DNA of 38,139 bases, from contig JAGBFR010000057.1 of assembly GCA_017936375.1 (NCBI GenBank), positions 1 through 38,139 on the forward strand, read 5' to 3'. How positions within the stretch are numbered: the stretch's first letter is position 1; each line of letters begins with the position of its first letter. The notes beneath the pieces are model-generated. The model searched no databases, had not been told where the DNA came from, and saw only the letters and a program-made list of their open reading frames with translations. Origin of the DNA: Clostridia bacterium. GTDB lineage: Bacteria > Bacillota > Clostridia > Christensenellales > Aristaeellaceae. Below are positions 21,716 through 29,065 of the stretch, in pieces. Both the position numbers and the translations under genes were made by a program.

Positions 21716-22419
21716 CATTGATGATTCAGTTTTTCCTGCTTCTGCTTCAGCAAAATGCACTCCTGCACAGACATTCTCATGCGCTTATAGCTGCTCAGTC
21801 CACTCTGATACAGGTTCTTTTGCCATTGAAAATCCGCCGCATATATCCCCAGCAGAATATCATCTGCACGAAGCAAGGCCAATGCCCTACTCAGTAGAAA
21901 ATGAATTCGCTGCTGACTGATTCCTTCCCTCGCTGCAATAACCCCAATCTGTTCGTGATGCAAATGATAGGCGATAACAAGTCGTCTTTCCCGCTCCGGC
22001 AGAGCCTCAACAGCTGCCCGGACATCCCGAACAAGATCAGCCTCCAGCAGTCCATCATCACTGGGCGCCAGATTCTCATCCACAATCAATTCTGAATACG
22101 GCGTTTCACCATCCGCAGCCAGAGCATCAAGAGAAAACTGCGCTTCCACATTCCGCTTGCTAGTCCTTATACCCAGCAGCCTCCTGCATTCATTCCGCAC
22201 ACACCAGTCAATCAGCCTACCAAGCGGACACTTTTCATCGTACCGCATGACAGCAATGTGAAAACCCAGATATGCGCATTGCTGGAAGTCCTCCCGATCT
22301 GCATAAGCGCGGGGAGAGTACCGCGCTGCCGCTTTTAGCGCGCACGCCTTGTACTTTCTCCACAGCCGCAGAATCGCTTCCTGATCGCCCTGACGCGCCT
22401 GTTGAAGACAATCCCTCAT
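21715..22419 (-). CDS. Sigma-70-like RNA polymerase sigma factor of the element
   Basis: Start at ATG 22419 (TGATG overlap with the upstream stop); 234 residues. Residues about 8-90 match sigma region 2: GDQEAILRLWRKYKACALKA, YADREDFQQCAYLGFHIAVM, CPLGRLIDWCVRNECRR. A region 4-like helix-turn-helix follows: ALPERERRLVIAYHLHHE, then IGVIAAREGISQQRIHFLLSRAL. The C-terminal 45 residues are basic and unassigned. Such proteins in phages and ICEs are often late-gene activators. Here it is the last gene of the replication operon, and no late operon is obvious, so its target promoters may be elsewhere, possibly on a helper phage. Confidence 0.8.
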   Translation of the reverse strand: MRDCLQQARQGDQEAILRLWRKYKACALKAAARYSPRAYADREDFQQCAYLGFHIAVMRYDEKCPLGRLIDWCVRNECRRLLGIRTSKRNVEAQFSLDALAADGETPYSELIVDENLAPSDDGLLEADLVRDVRAAVEALPERERRLVIAYHLHHEQIGVIAAREGISQQRIHFLLSRALALLRADDILLGIYAADFQWQKNLYQSGLSSYKRMRMSVQECILLKQKQEKLNHQ

Positions 22420-22658
22420 CAATGCTCAACCATCTCTGAGCAGGGCAATTCACCGCTCAGAGCCACCTCTGCCGCCGTCAACTCGCACACCCGGCGATAA
22501 GCATCAATCCGACGGATTAACTCGTCCCGGCAGATCGGAAGCAGCTCAAGCCCATCGATGCAGGCAAGCAGCGCATTCTCGGCTGCGTGAATCGTGATGC
22601 CCTCTGCAGCACTGCCAAGCGGCGCAAGCGTATCAGAGAAGTCTAAATTATTCGTCAT
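22419..22658 (-). CDS. Hypothetical 79-residue protein
   Basis: GGAGGAAGG immediately precedes the ATG at 22658. The sequence is acidic and helical (ENALLACIDGLELLPICRDE, LIRRIDAYRRVCELTAAEVA). It ends in TGATG shared with the sigma-like start. No family recognised; conserved operon position suggests a replication or regulation accessory. Confidence 0.65.
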   Translation of the reverse strand: MTNNLDFSDTLAPLGSAAEGITIHAAENALLACIDGLELLPICRDELIRRIDAYRRVCELTAAEVALSGELPCSEMVEH

Positions 22659-22667
22659 CCTTCCTCC

Positions 22668-22865
22668 TCAAACCCCCAGCGCATCATCCAACGCACGCAT
22701 ATAAGCCTCAAATTCCTTCCACTCGCCCCGCATGTGCGTCAGCTTCCGCTCGCCTGCCTGCTTGAAACGCGTGCGCAGCGCATAAACATTGCCGTCCCTG
22801 CCCAACTGCTCCCGCTCTGCCTTCGCCTGCCGGAGAAGCTCCTTGAAAGTCTCGTCCAGATTCAT
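22668..22865 (-). CDS. Hypothetical 65-residue protein
   Basis: Start chosen at 22865, 8 bp from a GGGGGG ribosome site; an ATG two codons upstream is too close to it. Highly charged and helical: LDETFKELLRQAKAEREQLG, FKQAGERKLTHMRGEWKEFE. Possibly a coiled coil. Lies between the DnaB-like and 79-residue genes with 9-13 bp gaps. Function unknown. Confidence 0.6.
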   Translation of the reverse strand: MNLDETFKELLRQAKAEREQLGRDGNVYALRTRFKQAGERKLTHMRGEWKEFEAYMRALDDALGV

Positions 22866-22878
22866 CCGCATTTCCCCC

Positions 22879-24129
22879 CTACGACACCTGTCGATAGCGC
22901 ATCAACGCACCGTCAAATCTCAAATCCAGTCGACACATGCGTCCCTGCCGATGCTTCGCGACATAGAGCGAAACAAACCGCTCGCCGTTCGGATTTTCTT
23001 TCAACGGACTGTGAAGCATCAACACGACGTCAGCATCCTGCTCAATAGAGCCGCTCTCTCGCAGTTCCGACAAATGGGGCGGTCGATCCTCGCCCTGAGC
23101 AGAGGCGCGGTTGACCTGTGCCGCAGCGATCACCGGACAGCCCAACTCCAGGGCCAGCAATTTCAGCGCACGGCTGATCTCGCCGACGGCCTCCACGCGC
23201 CCGCTCGTCTTCTGATCCGGATAGAGCAGCTGGAGATAGTCCACGCAGACCAGATCCAGACCGCCGGCCGCCTTCATCTGCAGCGCCAGGCGACGGATGG
23301 CCGCAGGTGTTCGCGCTACCGTACTGATGCGCAGATTCTCCCCCAGAATAGCGGGTACGCGCTCTGTGATGCAGAGATAGTCGCCGTCGGACAGCGTACG
23401 GTGCTCAATCTTCCCCGTGCTAACGCCGGTGATCTGCGCCGTCATGCGCCCGATGACCTCCCGCTCAGACATCTCCAACGAAATGTAAAGCACGCGCCGA
23501 CCAGCCTTGAGCGCATTAACGGCGCAAAAGGACAGCAGTGCCGATTTGCCGACGGCAGGCCTTGCACCGATGACGACCAGTTTCCCGCCGCGCAGGCCGC
23601 CGCCGAATTGCTCATCAAGCTTGGGCAGTCCAAGCGGGACAGGAGTTTCCTGCGCCTCGCCATCCAGATGCAAAAGCAACTCGACCATCGCATCCGTTCC
23701 GCTGATAGAATCGCTGGAGGCTGTTCTTCTGCTAATCTGATCCAACTGCGTACGTGCCTGGCTGATGATCTCCTCCAGCGGCGCATCCCGTGCCTTCGCA
23801 GCTTGCGCAGCGTGCAGAAAAACTGCCTCAACCTGCCGACGCTGAGCAGCATCACGGATATGTGCGCCGTACTGCGCCGCAAGAGCGCCACTGCCGGCAG
23901 CTTCTGCGGAGAGCTCAATCAGCGCCTCCGTATCATCCGGCAGCGCATCACAAGCCGTCACAAGGTCGACAATCTCGCTGCGCATCTCAATCCTGACGCA
24001 AGCTGCAAAGATACGGCGGCAAACGACATCGGTAAAATCGTCTGCCAGCAAGTCATGATCGCTCGCCCGCGCCTCACCCCTGATGACTGCACCAAGGAAT
24101 GCACGCTCAGATCCTGTCGAAGTGCGCAT
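22879..24129 (-). CDS. DnaB-like replicative helicase of the element
   Basis: Start chosen at 24129 (MRTSTGSERAFLGAVIRGEA, AGGTGA upstream); 416 residues. The N-terminal part is a shortened DnaB N-domain (AFLGAVIRGEARASDHDLLA). The RecA-like domain carries Walker A GARPAVGKSALL, the strand/helix YISLEMSEREVIGRM, Walker B LDLVCVDYLQLL, then VIAAAQVNRASAQ and ELRESGSIEQDADVVLML, all DnaB hallmarks. It should unwind the element's DNA at an origin set by the organizer encoded just upstream, with which it overlaps by 23 bp. A DnaB-type helicase with an organizer is a phage-style replication module. Confidence 0.9.
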   Translation of the reverse strand: MRTSTGSERAFLGAVIRGEARASDHDLLADDFTDVVCRRIFAACVRIEMRSEIVDLVTACDALPDDTEALIELSAEAAGSGALAAQYGAHIRDAAQRRQVEAVFLHAAQAAKARDAPLEEIISQARTQLDQISRRTASSDSISGTDAMVELLLHLDGEAQETPVPLGLPKLDEQFGGGLRGGKLVVIGARPAVGKSALLSFCAVNALKAGRRVLYISLEMSEREVIGRMTAQITGVSTGKIEHRTLSDGDYLCITERVPAILGENLRISTVARTPAAIRRLALQMKAAGGLDLVCVDYLQLLYPDQKTSGRVEAVGEISRALKLLALELGCPVIAAAQVNRASAQGEDRPPHLSELRESGSIEQDADVVLMLHSPLKENPNGERFVSLYVAKHRQGRMCRLDLRFDGALMRYRQVS

Positions 24130-24763
24130 AAGGATCACCTGCCCGTCTCGAAATAGTCGGCGTGTTCCGCTCCCACGTTCTGACGCAGGCACGCCAGTCC
24201 TTGATCTTCGTCTTTCCGCGCATCCAGCCCGCAGCCTCGTAGTGGTCAAGGAACTGCTGCGCATCAATGCCATTACCCCGCTCGGTGCAGTAGGCAGCAA
24301 CCTCGTCCAGCGTAGGCGGAACAAAGCGCTTTTTAGCCGGAGCGGGAGCGACAGAAATTAAGCTCCCCTCCTCTAGGCTTCCCTGGGGATACGGAGTGTC
24401 GACGCATTGTATACAGGGTGTATCCAAATCGTACATCAGCGCAGCATTCAGACTGAGCTGCGCCTTCTCCGCGAAACACTTCGTCGAGTGAAAGCGATCC
24501 TTCGGGATGTAGTTGTGCTGCCGCCAGTGCCTAAGAACAACGACTCCCGACTCAAAAGGAATAAGGAATCCTTTAGCACAGAGCAAAGACAAATCGTCGC
24601 GGCTTGAACCGACGAGACGAACAACGGAGTTCGCGTTCAGCAGGAATCCCTCATCATCTGCCTGAAGTCCCAGGAAAAAGTAAAGCCTCTGCGCTGTGGC
24701 AGGAAGATCCAAGAACAGATCGGTCTCACAGACCTCGCGGCTAAACATGCGACGAACGGCCAT
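24107..24763 (-). CDS. Replisome organizer / DnaD-like replication initiator
   Basis: Start at ATG 24763 in a TGATG overlap; 218 residues. The N-terminus MAVRRMFSREVCETDLFLDL, PATAQRLYFFLGLQADDEGF is the winged-helix start of phage replisome organizers. A linker follows, then PPTLDEVAAYCTERGNGIDA, QFLDHYEAAGWMRGKTKIKD and WRACVRTWERN, the DnaD-like C-terminal signature. Such proteins bind the origin and load a helicase, consistent with the DnaB-like gene next door. No origin iterons were recognised inside the gene. Confidence 0.85.
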   Translation of the reverse strand: MAVRRMFSREVCETDLFLDLPATAQRLYFFLGLQADDEGFLLNANSVVRLVGSSRDDLSLLCAKGFLIPFESGVVVLRHWRQHNYIPKDRFHSTKCFAEKAQLSLNAALMYDLDTPCIQCVDTPYPQGSLEEGSLISVAPAPAKKRFVPPTLDEVAAYCTERGNGIDAQQFLDHYEAAGWMRGKTKIKDWRACVRTWERNTPTISRRAGDPYAHFDRI

Positions 24764-24969
24764 CAATTACAGCCCTCCGTCCCGCAACGTTCGGCGCACA
24801 TCTGCTGCCGCAGCGCCTGCTGGAGGACATCCAGATCCCAGCGCAGACAACGGCGCCGATCCCCGCGCCCGACCTCCAGCGCAGGGTAGCGCCCCTGCTT
24901 AAAGCCGGAACGCAGTTCAAACTCAGACAGGCCGGTGGCCTGTGCAGCAGCCTTTGTAGTGACGAACAT
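24763..24969 (-). CDS. Excisionase-like small HTH protein
   Basis: Start at ATG 24969 (TGATG overlap; GGGGGG upstream); 68 residues. VTTKAAAQATGLSEFELRSG, FKQGRYPALEVGRG, RRRCLRWDLDVLQQAL follows the MerR-like winged helix of Xis/AlpA proteins, in which the helix picks the site and the WDLDVL segment closes the domain. It probably directs excision or early transcription. Two Cys residues lie in the C-terminal tail. Confidence 0.7.
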   Translation of the reverse strand: MFVTTKAAAQATGLSEFELRSGFKQGRYPALEVGRGDRRRCLRWDLDVLQQALRQQMCAERCGTEGCN

Positions 24970-25157
24970 CAACAACCCCCCTTGCGCTCGTTAGCAATCT
25001 CATCGATGATGGTTAGCAAACGCTTGCACTCCTCGTCAGGCAGCTCCCGGCGTAGCATGCGCGACAGCTGAGAATCATGAATTCCAAGCCGATCAGCGAC
25101 CTGCCAGAGGAATACAGCGTGCTCACGCGCAGCATCGCGAACAGTTTGATTGGCCAC
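24969..25157 (-). CDS. Small helix-turn-helix protein, first of the replication operon
   Basis: GTG start at 25157 behind GGGAG; 62 residues. VFLWQVADRLGIHDSQLSRM, LRRELPDEECKRLLTIIDEI resembles a compact XRE-type HTH common at the head of early operons in clostridial prophages. A Cro-like or antirepressor role is likely but not shown. Confidence 0.7.
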   Translation of the reverse strand: MANQTVRDAAREHAVFLWQVADRLGIHDSQLSRMLRRELPDEECKRLLTIIDEIANERKGGC

Positions 25158-25178
25158 TAAATCACTCCCTTCGCAGCA

Positions 25179-25207
25179 ATTATAGCACGTTCTGCATCAC
25201 GCGTCAA
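25179..25207 (-). promoter_or_regulatory. Early promoter of the replication operon
   Basis: On the minus strand TTGACG (25207-25202), 17 bp, TATAAT (25184-25179). It drives the seven genes to 21715. The -35 box is overlapped by CAACTGTTGCAAC (25205-25217), which shares GTTG/CAAC half-sites with the repressor promoter region. Confidence 0.8.
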
Positions 25208-25260
25208 CTGTTGCAACGATATCATCGCATCAGAAGAAAATCACATTGTTGTAAATGTTG

Positions 25261-25289
25261 TTGACAACACAGCACGTCAATGGTATAAT
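25261..25289 (+). promoter_or_regulatory. Promoter of the repressor/integrase unit
   Basis: TTGACA (25261-25266), 17 bp, TATAAT (25284-25289). The -35 box is embedded in GTTGTTGACAAC, a GTTG-N4-CAAC inverted repeat, a probable operator for the adjacent CI-like repressor. Confidence 0.85.
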
Positions 25290-25319
25290 CAATTCAACCG
25301 AAAGGAGGATTTTTCAACC

Positions 25320-25880
25320 ATGAAACTGCCTGACAAACTGTATCAGCTTCGAAAGCAGCGCGGATTGACCCTCAAGGAATTATCTGAAGCTGTCGGAATC
25401 ACCGCAGCCGCATTATCCAGCTATGAAAAAGGACAAAAAGAACCTTCACTGTCTTTCGCAAAAAGGCTTGCAGAGTATTTCGGTGTTTCTCTGGATTATT
25501 TGTGCGGGTTAGATGACTCCGATACCAATACTCGGAAGAATAAACAAATTTCCCGCGCAGATATTATCGAGCGCTTTACAGATCTATGTGAAACCGGGCT
25601 ACCAATCAGAATCGAAAGAAAATCGCTTAACAAAAACCAGTTAGCTTTCCGTTATCCACCAATCACAGATTACAATGGAGAAGCCTCAACTGTTTGCGTG
25701 AACCTCGCAAGCTTATGGCTTTTAGTATTTGCAGAAAAATACAATCGCCTATTACAGTTATATATTGAACAGGAAATTGACCTCGAAGTACTAGAAGCCT
25801 TTAAGGAAAAGTACATGAGAATATATGCTAATGACTATAATCTAACGGATGATGATCCACTTCCTTGGGAGGATGTATGA
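25320..25880 (+). CDS. CI-like XRE repressor of the element
   Basis: 186 residues, start behind AAAGGAGG. Residues 5-60 are an XRE helix-turn-helix: LYQLRKQRGLTLKELSEAVG, ITAAALSSYEKGQKEPSLSF, then FGVSLDYLCGLDD. The C-terminal part is not the peptidase (LexA-type) domain: no Ser-Lys pair is apparent, so induction by self-cleavage is unlikely. Codon use is much more AT-rich than the host genes. It faces the replication operon and is coupled to the integrase (ATGA overlap), the usual genetic switch of temperate elements. Confidence 0.88.
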   Translation: MKLPDKLYQLRKQRGLTLKELSEAVGITAAALSSYEKGQKEPSLSFAKRLAEYFGVSLDYLCGLDDSDTNTRKNKQISRADIIERFTDLCETGLPIRIERKSLNKNQLAFRYPPITDYNGEASTVCVNLASLWLLVFAEKYNRLLQLYIEQEIDLEVLEAFKEKYMRIYANDYNLTDDDPLPWEDV

Positions 25881-27070
25881 ATCTCGAAAACCGTGGCAAC
25901 GGCTCATGGCGTGTTCAGATCTCCGACGGATACAACCCAGACGGTACAAAGCGTCTATTCCGCAGAACGATCAAGGTTGATCCCAACAAGACAGAGACAG
26001 CACAGCGACGCGAAGCTGCCAAGCAAGCAGCCCTCATTGAGGCAGATTACCGTCGAAAGCTCCTGCTGATGGGAAGCAAGACGACAATCGCTCAGCTTGC
26101 GCAAGAGTATCTGCTTGACCGTGTGGAGCGTAAAGGCCTCAAGGAAAGCACAGTCAAACAATACCGCGATATCATCCTTGGAAGGATTGTCCCGGAGCTG
26201 GGCAAGAAGTATGTGCAGGATCTGACAGCGCGTGATATCAATGCCTTCTATCGAAAGCTGAAGGACGCGCCGGCACTTACCAAGCGCAGCAAAACAGGCA
26301 AGCTCAGCGGAACGACGCGCCGCCAGTATCACACACAGCTGCACGCCATGCTTTCATACGCCGTCAAGACCGGGTACATCGCCGTTAATCCTGCAGACCA
26401 GGTTGAACCTCCTCAGAAGGATACCGGCGAAACACAATGGTATGAGCTTGATCAGGCGGGCCAGCTCCTGCGCGCGCTGGATACGCTGGAAGAAACACAA
26501 TGGCAGCTATTCTTCAATATGGCCATCTATACCGGCATGCGTCCCGGCGAATTGGTTGCGTTGAATTGGTCTGATATCAAGGGCAATGTTCTATATGTCA
26601 AAGCCAGTGCAGTATTCGTCAAGGGTCAAGGTACGAAACGGCAGGAAAGCCCGAAAACAGAAAAGGGCTGGAGGAAAATCATTCTACCCGGTCATATTGT
26701 CGATCTGCTGGCGATCCATCGAAAGGAACAATTGACTTACCGTCTCCCCTTTGGCAAGAACTGGTCCGAGCCAGATGCGGTATTCACAACCGACGACGGG
26801 CGACGCACAAACATCAGTACTCCTACACATATCTTCCAGAAGATCCTGCGCAAGCATAACCTTCCTCCCCTCACGCTGTACGGCCTGCGGCACACCTCCG
26901 CAACCACAATGATTGCACAAGGTGTCTCTGTCCGAGATGTTGCCGAACGGTTAGGTCATGCACAGACCAGCACCACAATGAACATCTACGCACACGCATT
27001 GAAAGACGCAAGTGAAAAGGCCACAGAAGCAGTTGCATCTGCCCTTGATGCTGCAAAGCGTAGCGTATAA
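25877..27070 (+). CDS. int: Tyrosine site-specific integrase
   Basis: Start at 25877 behind GGGAGG, overlapping the repressor stop (ATGA); 397 residues. An N-terminal arm-binding domain (GSWRVQISDGYNPDGTKRLF) and a SAM-like core-binding domain (LAQEYLLDRVERKGLKESTV) precede the catalytic domain with Arg222 (GMRPGEL), Arg338 (LYGLRHT), His361 (RLGHAQ) and the nucleophile Tyr371 (NIYAHAL). Tyr335 stands where most members have the first His of HxxR. It should join the element's attP to the 3' half of tRNA-Arg(CCG). The gene ends about 180 bp from attR, beside the arm sites. Confidence 0.95.
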   Translation: MNLENRGNGSWRVQISDGYNPDGTKRLFRRTIKVDPNKTETAQRREAAKQAALIEADYRRKLLLMGSKTTIAQLAQEYLLDRVERKGLKESTVKQYRDIILGRIVPELGKKYVQDLTARDINAFYRKLKDAPALTKRSKTGKLSGTTRRQYHTQLHAMLSYAVKTGYIAVNPADQVEPPQKDTGETQWYELDQAGQLLRALDTLEETQWQLFFNMAIYTGMRPGELVALNWSDIKGNVLYVKASAVFVKGQGTKRQESPKTEKGWRKIILPGHIVDLLAIHRKEQLTYRLPFGKNWSEPDAVFTTDDGRRTNISTPTHIFQKILRKHNLPPLTLYGLRHTSATTMIAQGVSVRDVAERLGHAQTSTTMNIYAHALKDASEKATEAVASALDAAKRSV

Positions 27071-27097
27071 AAAAGCCGCCCTTCTCGGGCGGTTTTC
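27068..27097 (+). terminator. Terminator of the integrase gene
   Basis: AAAGCCGCCC-TTCT-CGGGCGGTTTT, at the stop codon. Its stem resembles the hairpin at 18691-18715. Confidence 0.85.
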
Positions 27098-27108
27098 TCG
27101 TGCCTTCC

Positions 27109-27142
27109 TGGGTACTGGTCTGGGTACTATTCTGGGTACTAT
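27109..27142. promoter_or_regulatory. Right integrase arm-type sites (three copies)
   Basis: TGGGTACT at 27109, then TGGGTACTAT at 27121 and 27133, exactly 12 bp apart, all in the same orientation as the left pair at 18620-18641. Such an array is expected for binding the N-terminal domain of the integrase. Confidence 0.75.
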
Positions 27143-27246
27143 TCACACAGGCCTGCACGTGATTGCACAGCGATACACGGCAATAATCCTTTATATTGTT
27201 TAATTTCTTTTATCAGCAAATCAATACACAAATCAGTTCATTGTAT

Positions 27247-27291
27247 CTCCGACTCTGAAGGCCGGGGGTTCGAATCCCTTCGGGTACGCCA
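27247..27291. repeat. attR core (tRNA-Arg 3' fragment)
   Basis: Identical to 18503-18547 over 45 bp, with no promoter or 5' half, so it is not a second tRNA gene. Marks the right end of the element. Confidence 0.95.
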
Positions 27292-27328
27292 AAGGCACCG
27301 AAATCTCTATGATTTCGGTGCCTTTTCT
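27292..27328 (+). terminator. Original host terminator of tRNA-Arg
   Basis: AAAGGCACCGAAATC pairs perfectly with GATTTCGGTGCCTTTT around TCTAT. It directly follows attR, where the tRNA terminator would have been before integration. Confidence 0.88.
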
Positions 27329-27504
27329 TTATCTTGTCTTACCGCTCAGCGGTTTCGAACTGTTTTTCTGATTTCTCCTGTCTGCCAATGGTTTTCTAAT
27401 GCAGTTCGTTTCCCCGTCACCCCTCTTCATGCAGCTTGATTCTACGAAAAAGACGTGCGCCCTCCAGTCTTCATTGAAGAGCATATCAATCTTCCTATTC
27501 TGTA
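27329..27504. other. Intergenic stretch downstream of the ATPase gene
   Basis: No gene, promoter or clear terminator was found. CCGCTCAGCGG (27341-27351) is a short palindrome without a T run. Base composition is more AT-rich than the host core. Confidence 0.4.
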
Positions 27505-28824
27505 TCACTCAAGTAAGAAATCCAATAACCTGACGATTTTGATTCCATCCTGTGTCATCGTCGTATTGCTATCAAGCACAATGATGTTCTTTTCAAAGCT
27601 ATCGCGAATCTGACGCAGCGGCTCAAGCTCCCGAATCCGAGTGCTCTCCGCATCCATATTCTCCGTGACCTGAAAGTATCGCTTATCATCCACTTTTGTG
27701 GCGATGAAATCCACTTCCCGATCACCGATCTTGCCCACAGCTACATCGTATCCGCGCCGAAGCAGTTCAAAGTATACGATGTTCTCAATGGCATGCCCTA
27801 CATCCATATTGCGATATCCAAGCAGAAAATTACGAAGACCGGTATCGACAATATAGTATTTACCCAGCGTACTCAGATAGCCTTTTCCTTTGATATCAAA
27901 CCGCTTGATCTCATAGAAGATATAGCTTTCAAGCAACGCCGCCACATACGCTTGAATTGTCTGAACGGCCGGTGTGCCAGTGCGCTTCCTCTCCGTCAGC
28001 ATACCCTTACTGACCAGCGTATTACTGATGGAAGTTGCAGAAGTAGAATTACCAATATTGTCCGCAAGATACAGAACAATCTTTCGCAGCAGTTCCGCAT
28101 CGGTAATCTGCCTCTGCCCTCTGCGCTTATCTCTTTCCAGAATGTCCCGTACAACGACGGTATTGTACACGCCATCCAGCAGCGTCCACGCCTTATCCTG
28201 TTCAAGGCCCACATCAGCGATGCCCGGCATACCGCCAAAGCGCATGTACGCTTCAAAGAGTTCTTTCAATTCATAGACATTACCTTCTTCATCCGTAACC
28301 CGTTTGCGGATTTCACCAACAGGGCTTTTATACTCGGCAATGTTATATCCATGAAAATCAAGAAACTCTTTGAAAGACAAGGGAAGCATGCGGATTTCCA
28401 CATAACGTCCGGAGAGGTAGGTTGAAATCTCAGACGAAAGCAGATAGGCGTTCGATCCTGTGATATAGATGTCACAGTCAAAATCCACACGGAACGAATT
28501 TACTGCATCCTGCCAGTCCGTTATGCGCTGGATTTCATCGAAAAACAGATACATTCGCTTATCCGCTATGATCCGTTCTTTGACGTATCCATACAATTCC
28601 TCAACAGACATTCCACGGTAATCCATAGATTCAAAGTTCATGCAAACCATCTGATGATCTGCCACACCGTTTTCCCTCAGATGCTGCATCATAAGTTTCA
28701 GCAGGCTGGATTTTCCGCAGCGCCTAATGCCCGTCACAACTTTTACCGGCTCAGTATCCTTGAATGCAATGAGCTGATTCAGATATAAATCTCTCTTCTT
28801 GAGAGCCACTTGTCTTTTCAGCAT
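27505..28824 (-). CDS. AAA-type ATPase with DUF4143 (Walker A/B, orphan)
   Basis: Start at 28824 (MLKRQVALKKRDLYLNQLIA; GGAGGTGAT upstream); 439 residues. Walker A GIRRCGKSSLL (about residues 33-43), Walker B MYLFFDEIQRI, sensor ITGSNAYLLSSEI, and the C-terminal DUF4143 part with VDTGLRNFLLGYRN and a PD-(D/E)XK-like GDREVDFIATK. This family (AAA_14/DUF4143) is very common in Clostridia and Bacteroidia and poorly understood. It lies just outside attR, is less GC-rich than its neighbours and has its own promoter, so it may be separately acquired. Confidence 0.88.
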   Translation of the reverse strand: MLKRQVALKKRDLYLNQLIAFKDTEPVKVVTGIRRCGKSSLLKLMMQHLRENGVADHQMVCMNFESMDYRGMSVEELYGYVKERIIADKRMYLFFDEIQRITDWQDAVNSFRVDFDCDIYITGSNAYLLSSEISTYLSGRYVEIRMLPLSFKEFLDFHGYNIAEYKSPVGEIRKRVTDEEGNVYELKELFEAYMRFGGMPGIADVGLEQDKAWTLLDGVYNTVVVRDILERDKRRGQRQITDAELLRKIVLYLADNIGNSTSATSISNTLVSKGMLTERKRTGTPAVQTIQAYVAALLESYIFYEIKRFDIKGKGYLSTLGKYYIVDTGLRNFLLGYRNMDVGHAIENIVYFELLRRGYDVAVGKIGDREVDFIATKVDDKRYFQVTENMDAESTRIRELEPLRQIRDSFEKNIIVLDSNTTMTQDGIKIVRLLDFLLE

Positions 28825-28845
28825 ATCATCACCTCCGATACCGAT

Positions 28846-28874
28846 AGTATGCCACAAAAACCGGATTCTATCAA
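28846..28874 (-). promoter_or_regulatory. Promoter of the ATPase gene
   Basis: On the minus strand TTGATA (28874-28869), 17 bp, CATACT (28851-28846), 22 bp before the start codon. Confidence 0.65.
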
Positions 28875-29065
28875 GTTATTGTTATTCATGTTAGAAACTT
28901 TTCTTTTTTGAAGAAAAAATGGCATCAACTTATCTGCCAAGCAAATGGATAGCGTAAAGATGGGTTTTAAGAATATCCAGCTTCAAAACTGCTAATGGAT
29001 TACTGATTGGAAGCCCCTTGCCGCCGCCGGCAGCATGCCTCTCTGCTTTCATCCGCCTGCGGCCG
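28875..29065. other. Intergenic stretch between ATPase and TetR genes
   Basis: No gene seen. It changes from AT-rich (28880-28990) to GC-rich (after 29010), marking a composition boundary. GCCGCCGCCGGC near 29020 is a short GC-rich run. Confidence 0.4.

Larger units (their letters stand above)
18503..27291. mobile_element. About 8.7-kb integrated element in tRNA-Arg, phage-satellite/IME-like
   Basis: Bounded by the 45-bp attL/attR repeat; unit length 8,744 bp. Gene order from right to left: tyrosine integrase and CI-like repressor (rightward); divergent leftward operon of two small HTH proteins, replisome organizer, DnaB-like helicase, two unknowns and a sigma-like protein; then a rightward ribbon-helix-helix gene and a leftward ArdC module. 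There are no structural, packaging, lysis or relaxase genes. An int-repressor pair facing a xis-replication block is the layout of Gram-positive phage satellites, but ArdC is more usual on conjugative elements, so the class stays open. The repressor region is clearly more AT-rich than the host genes. Confidence 0.9.

Noticed and set aside
22789-24156. 455-residue plus-strand frame opposite the DnaB-like gene
   Set aside because: Antisense shadow; the minus strand contains all DnaB motifs.
27247-27291. Second tRNA-Arg gene
   Set aside because: Only the 3' 45 bp of the tRNA are present; there is no acceptor 5' strand, D arm or promoter. It is attR.
18503-27291. Complete prophage
   Set aside because: Only 8.7 kb, with no terminase, portal, capsid, tail or lysis genes.
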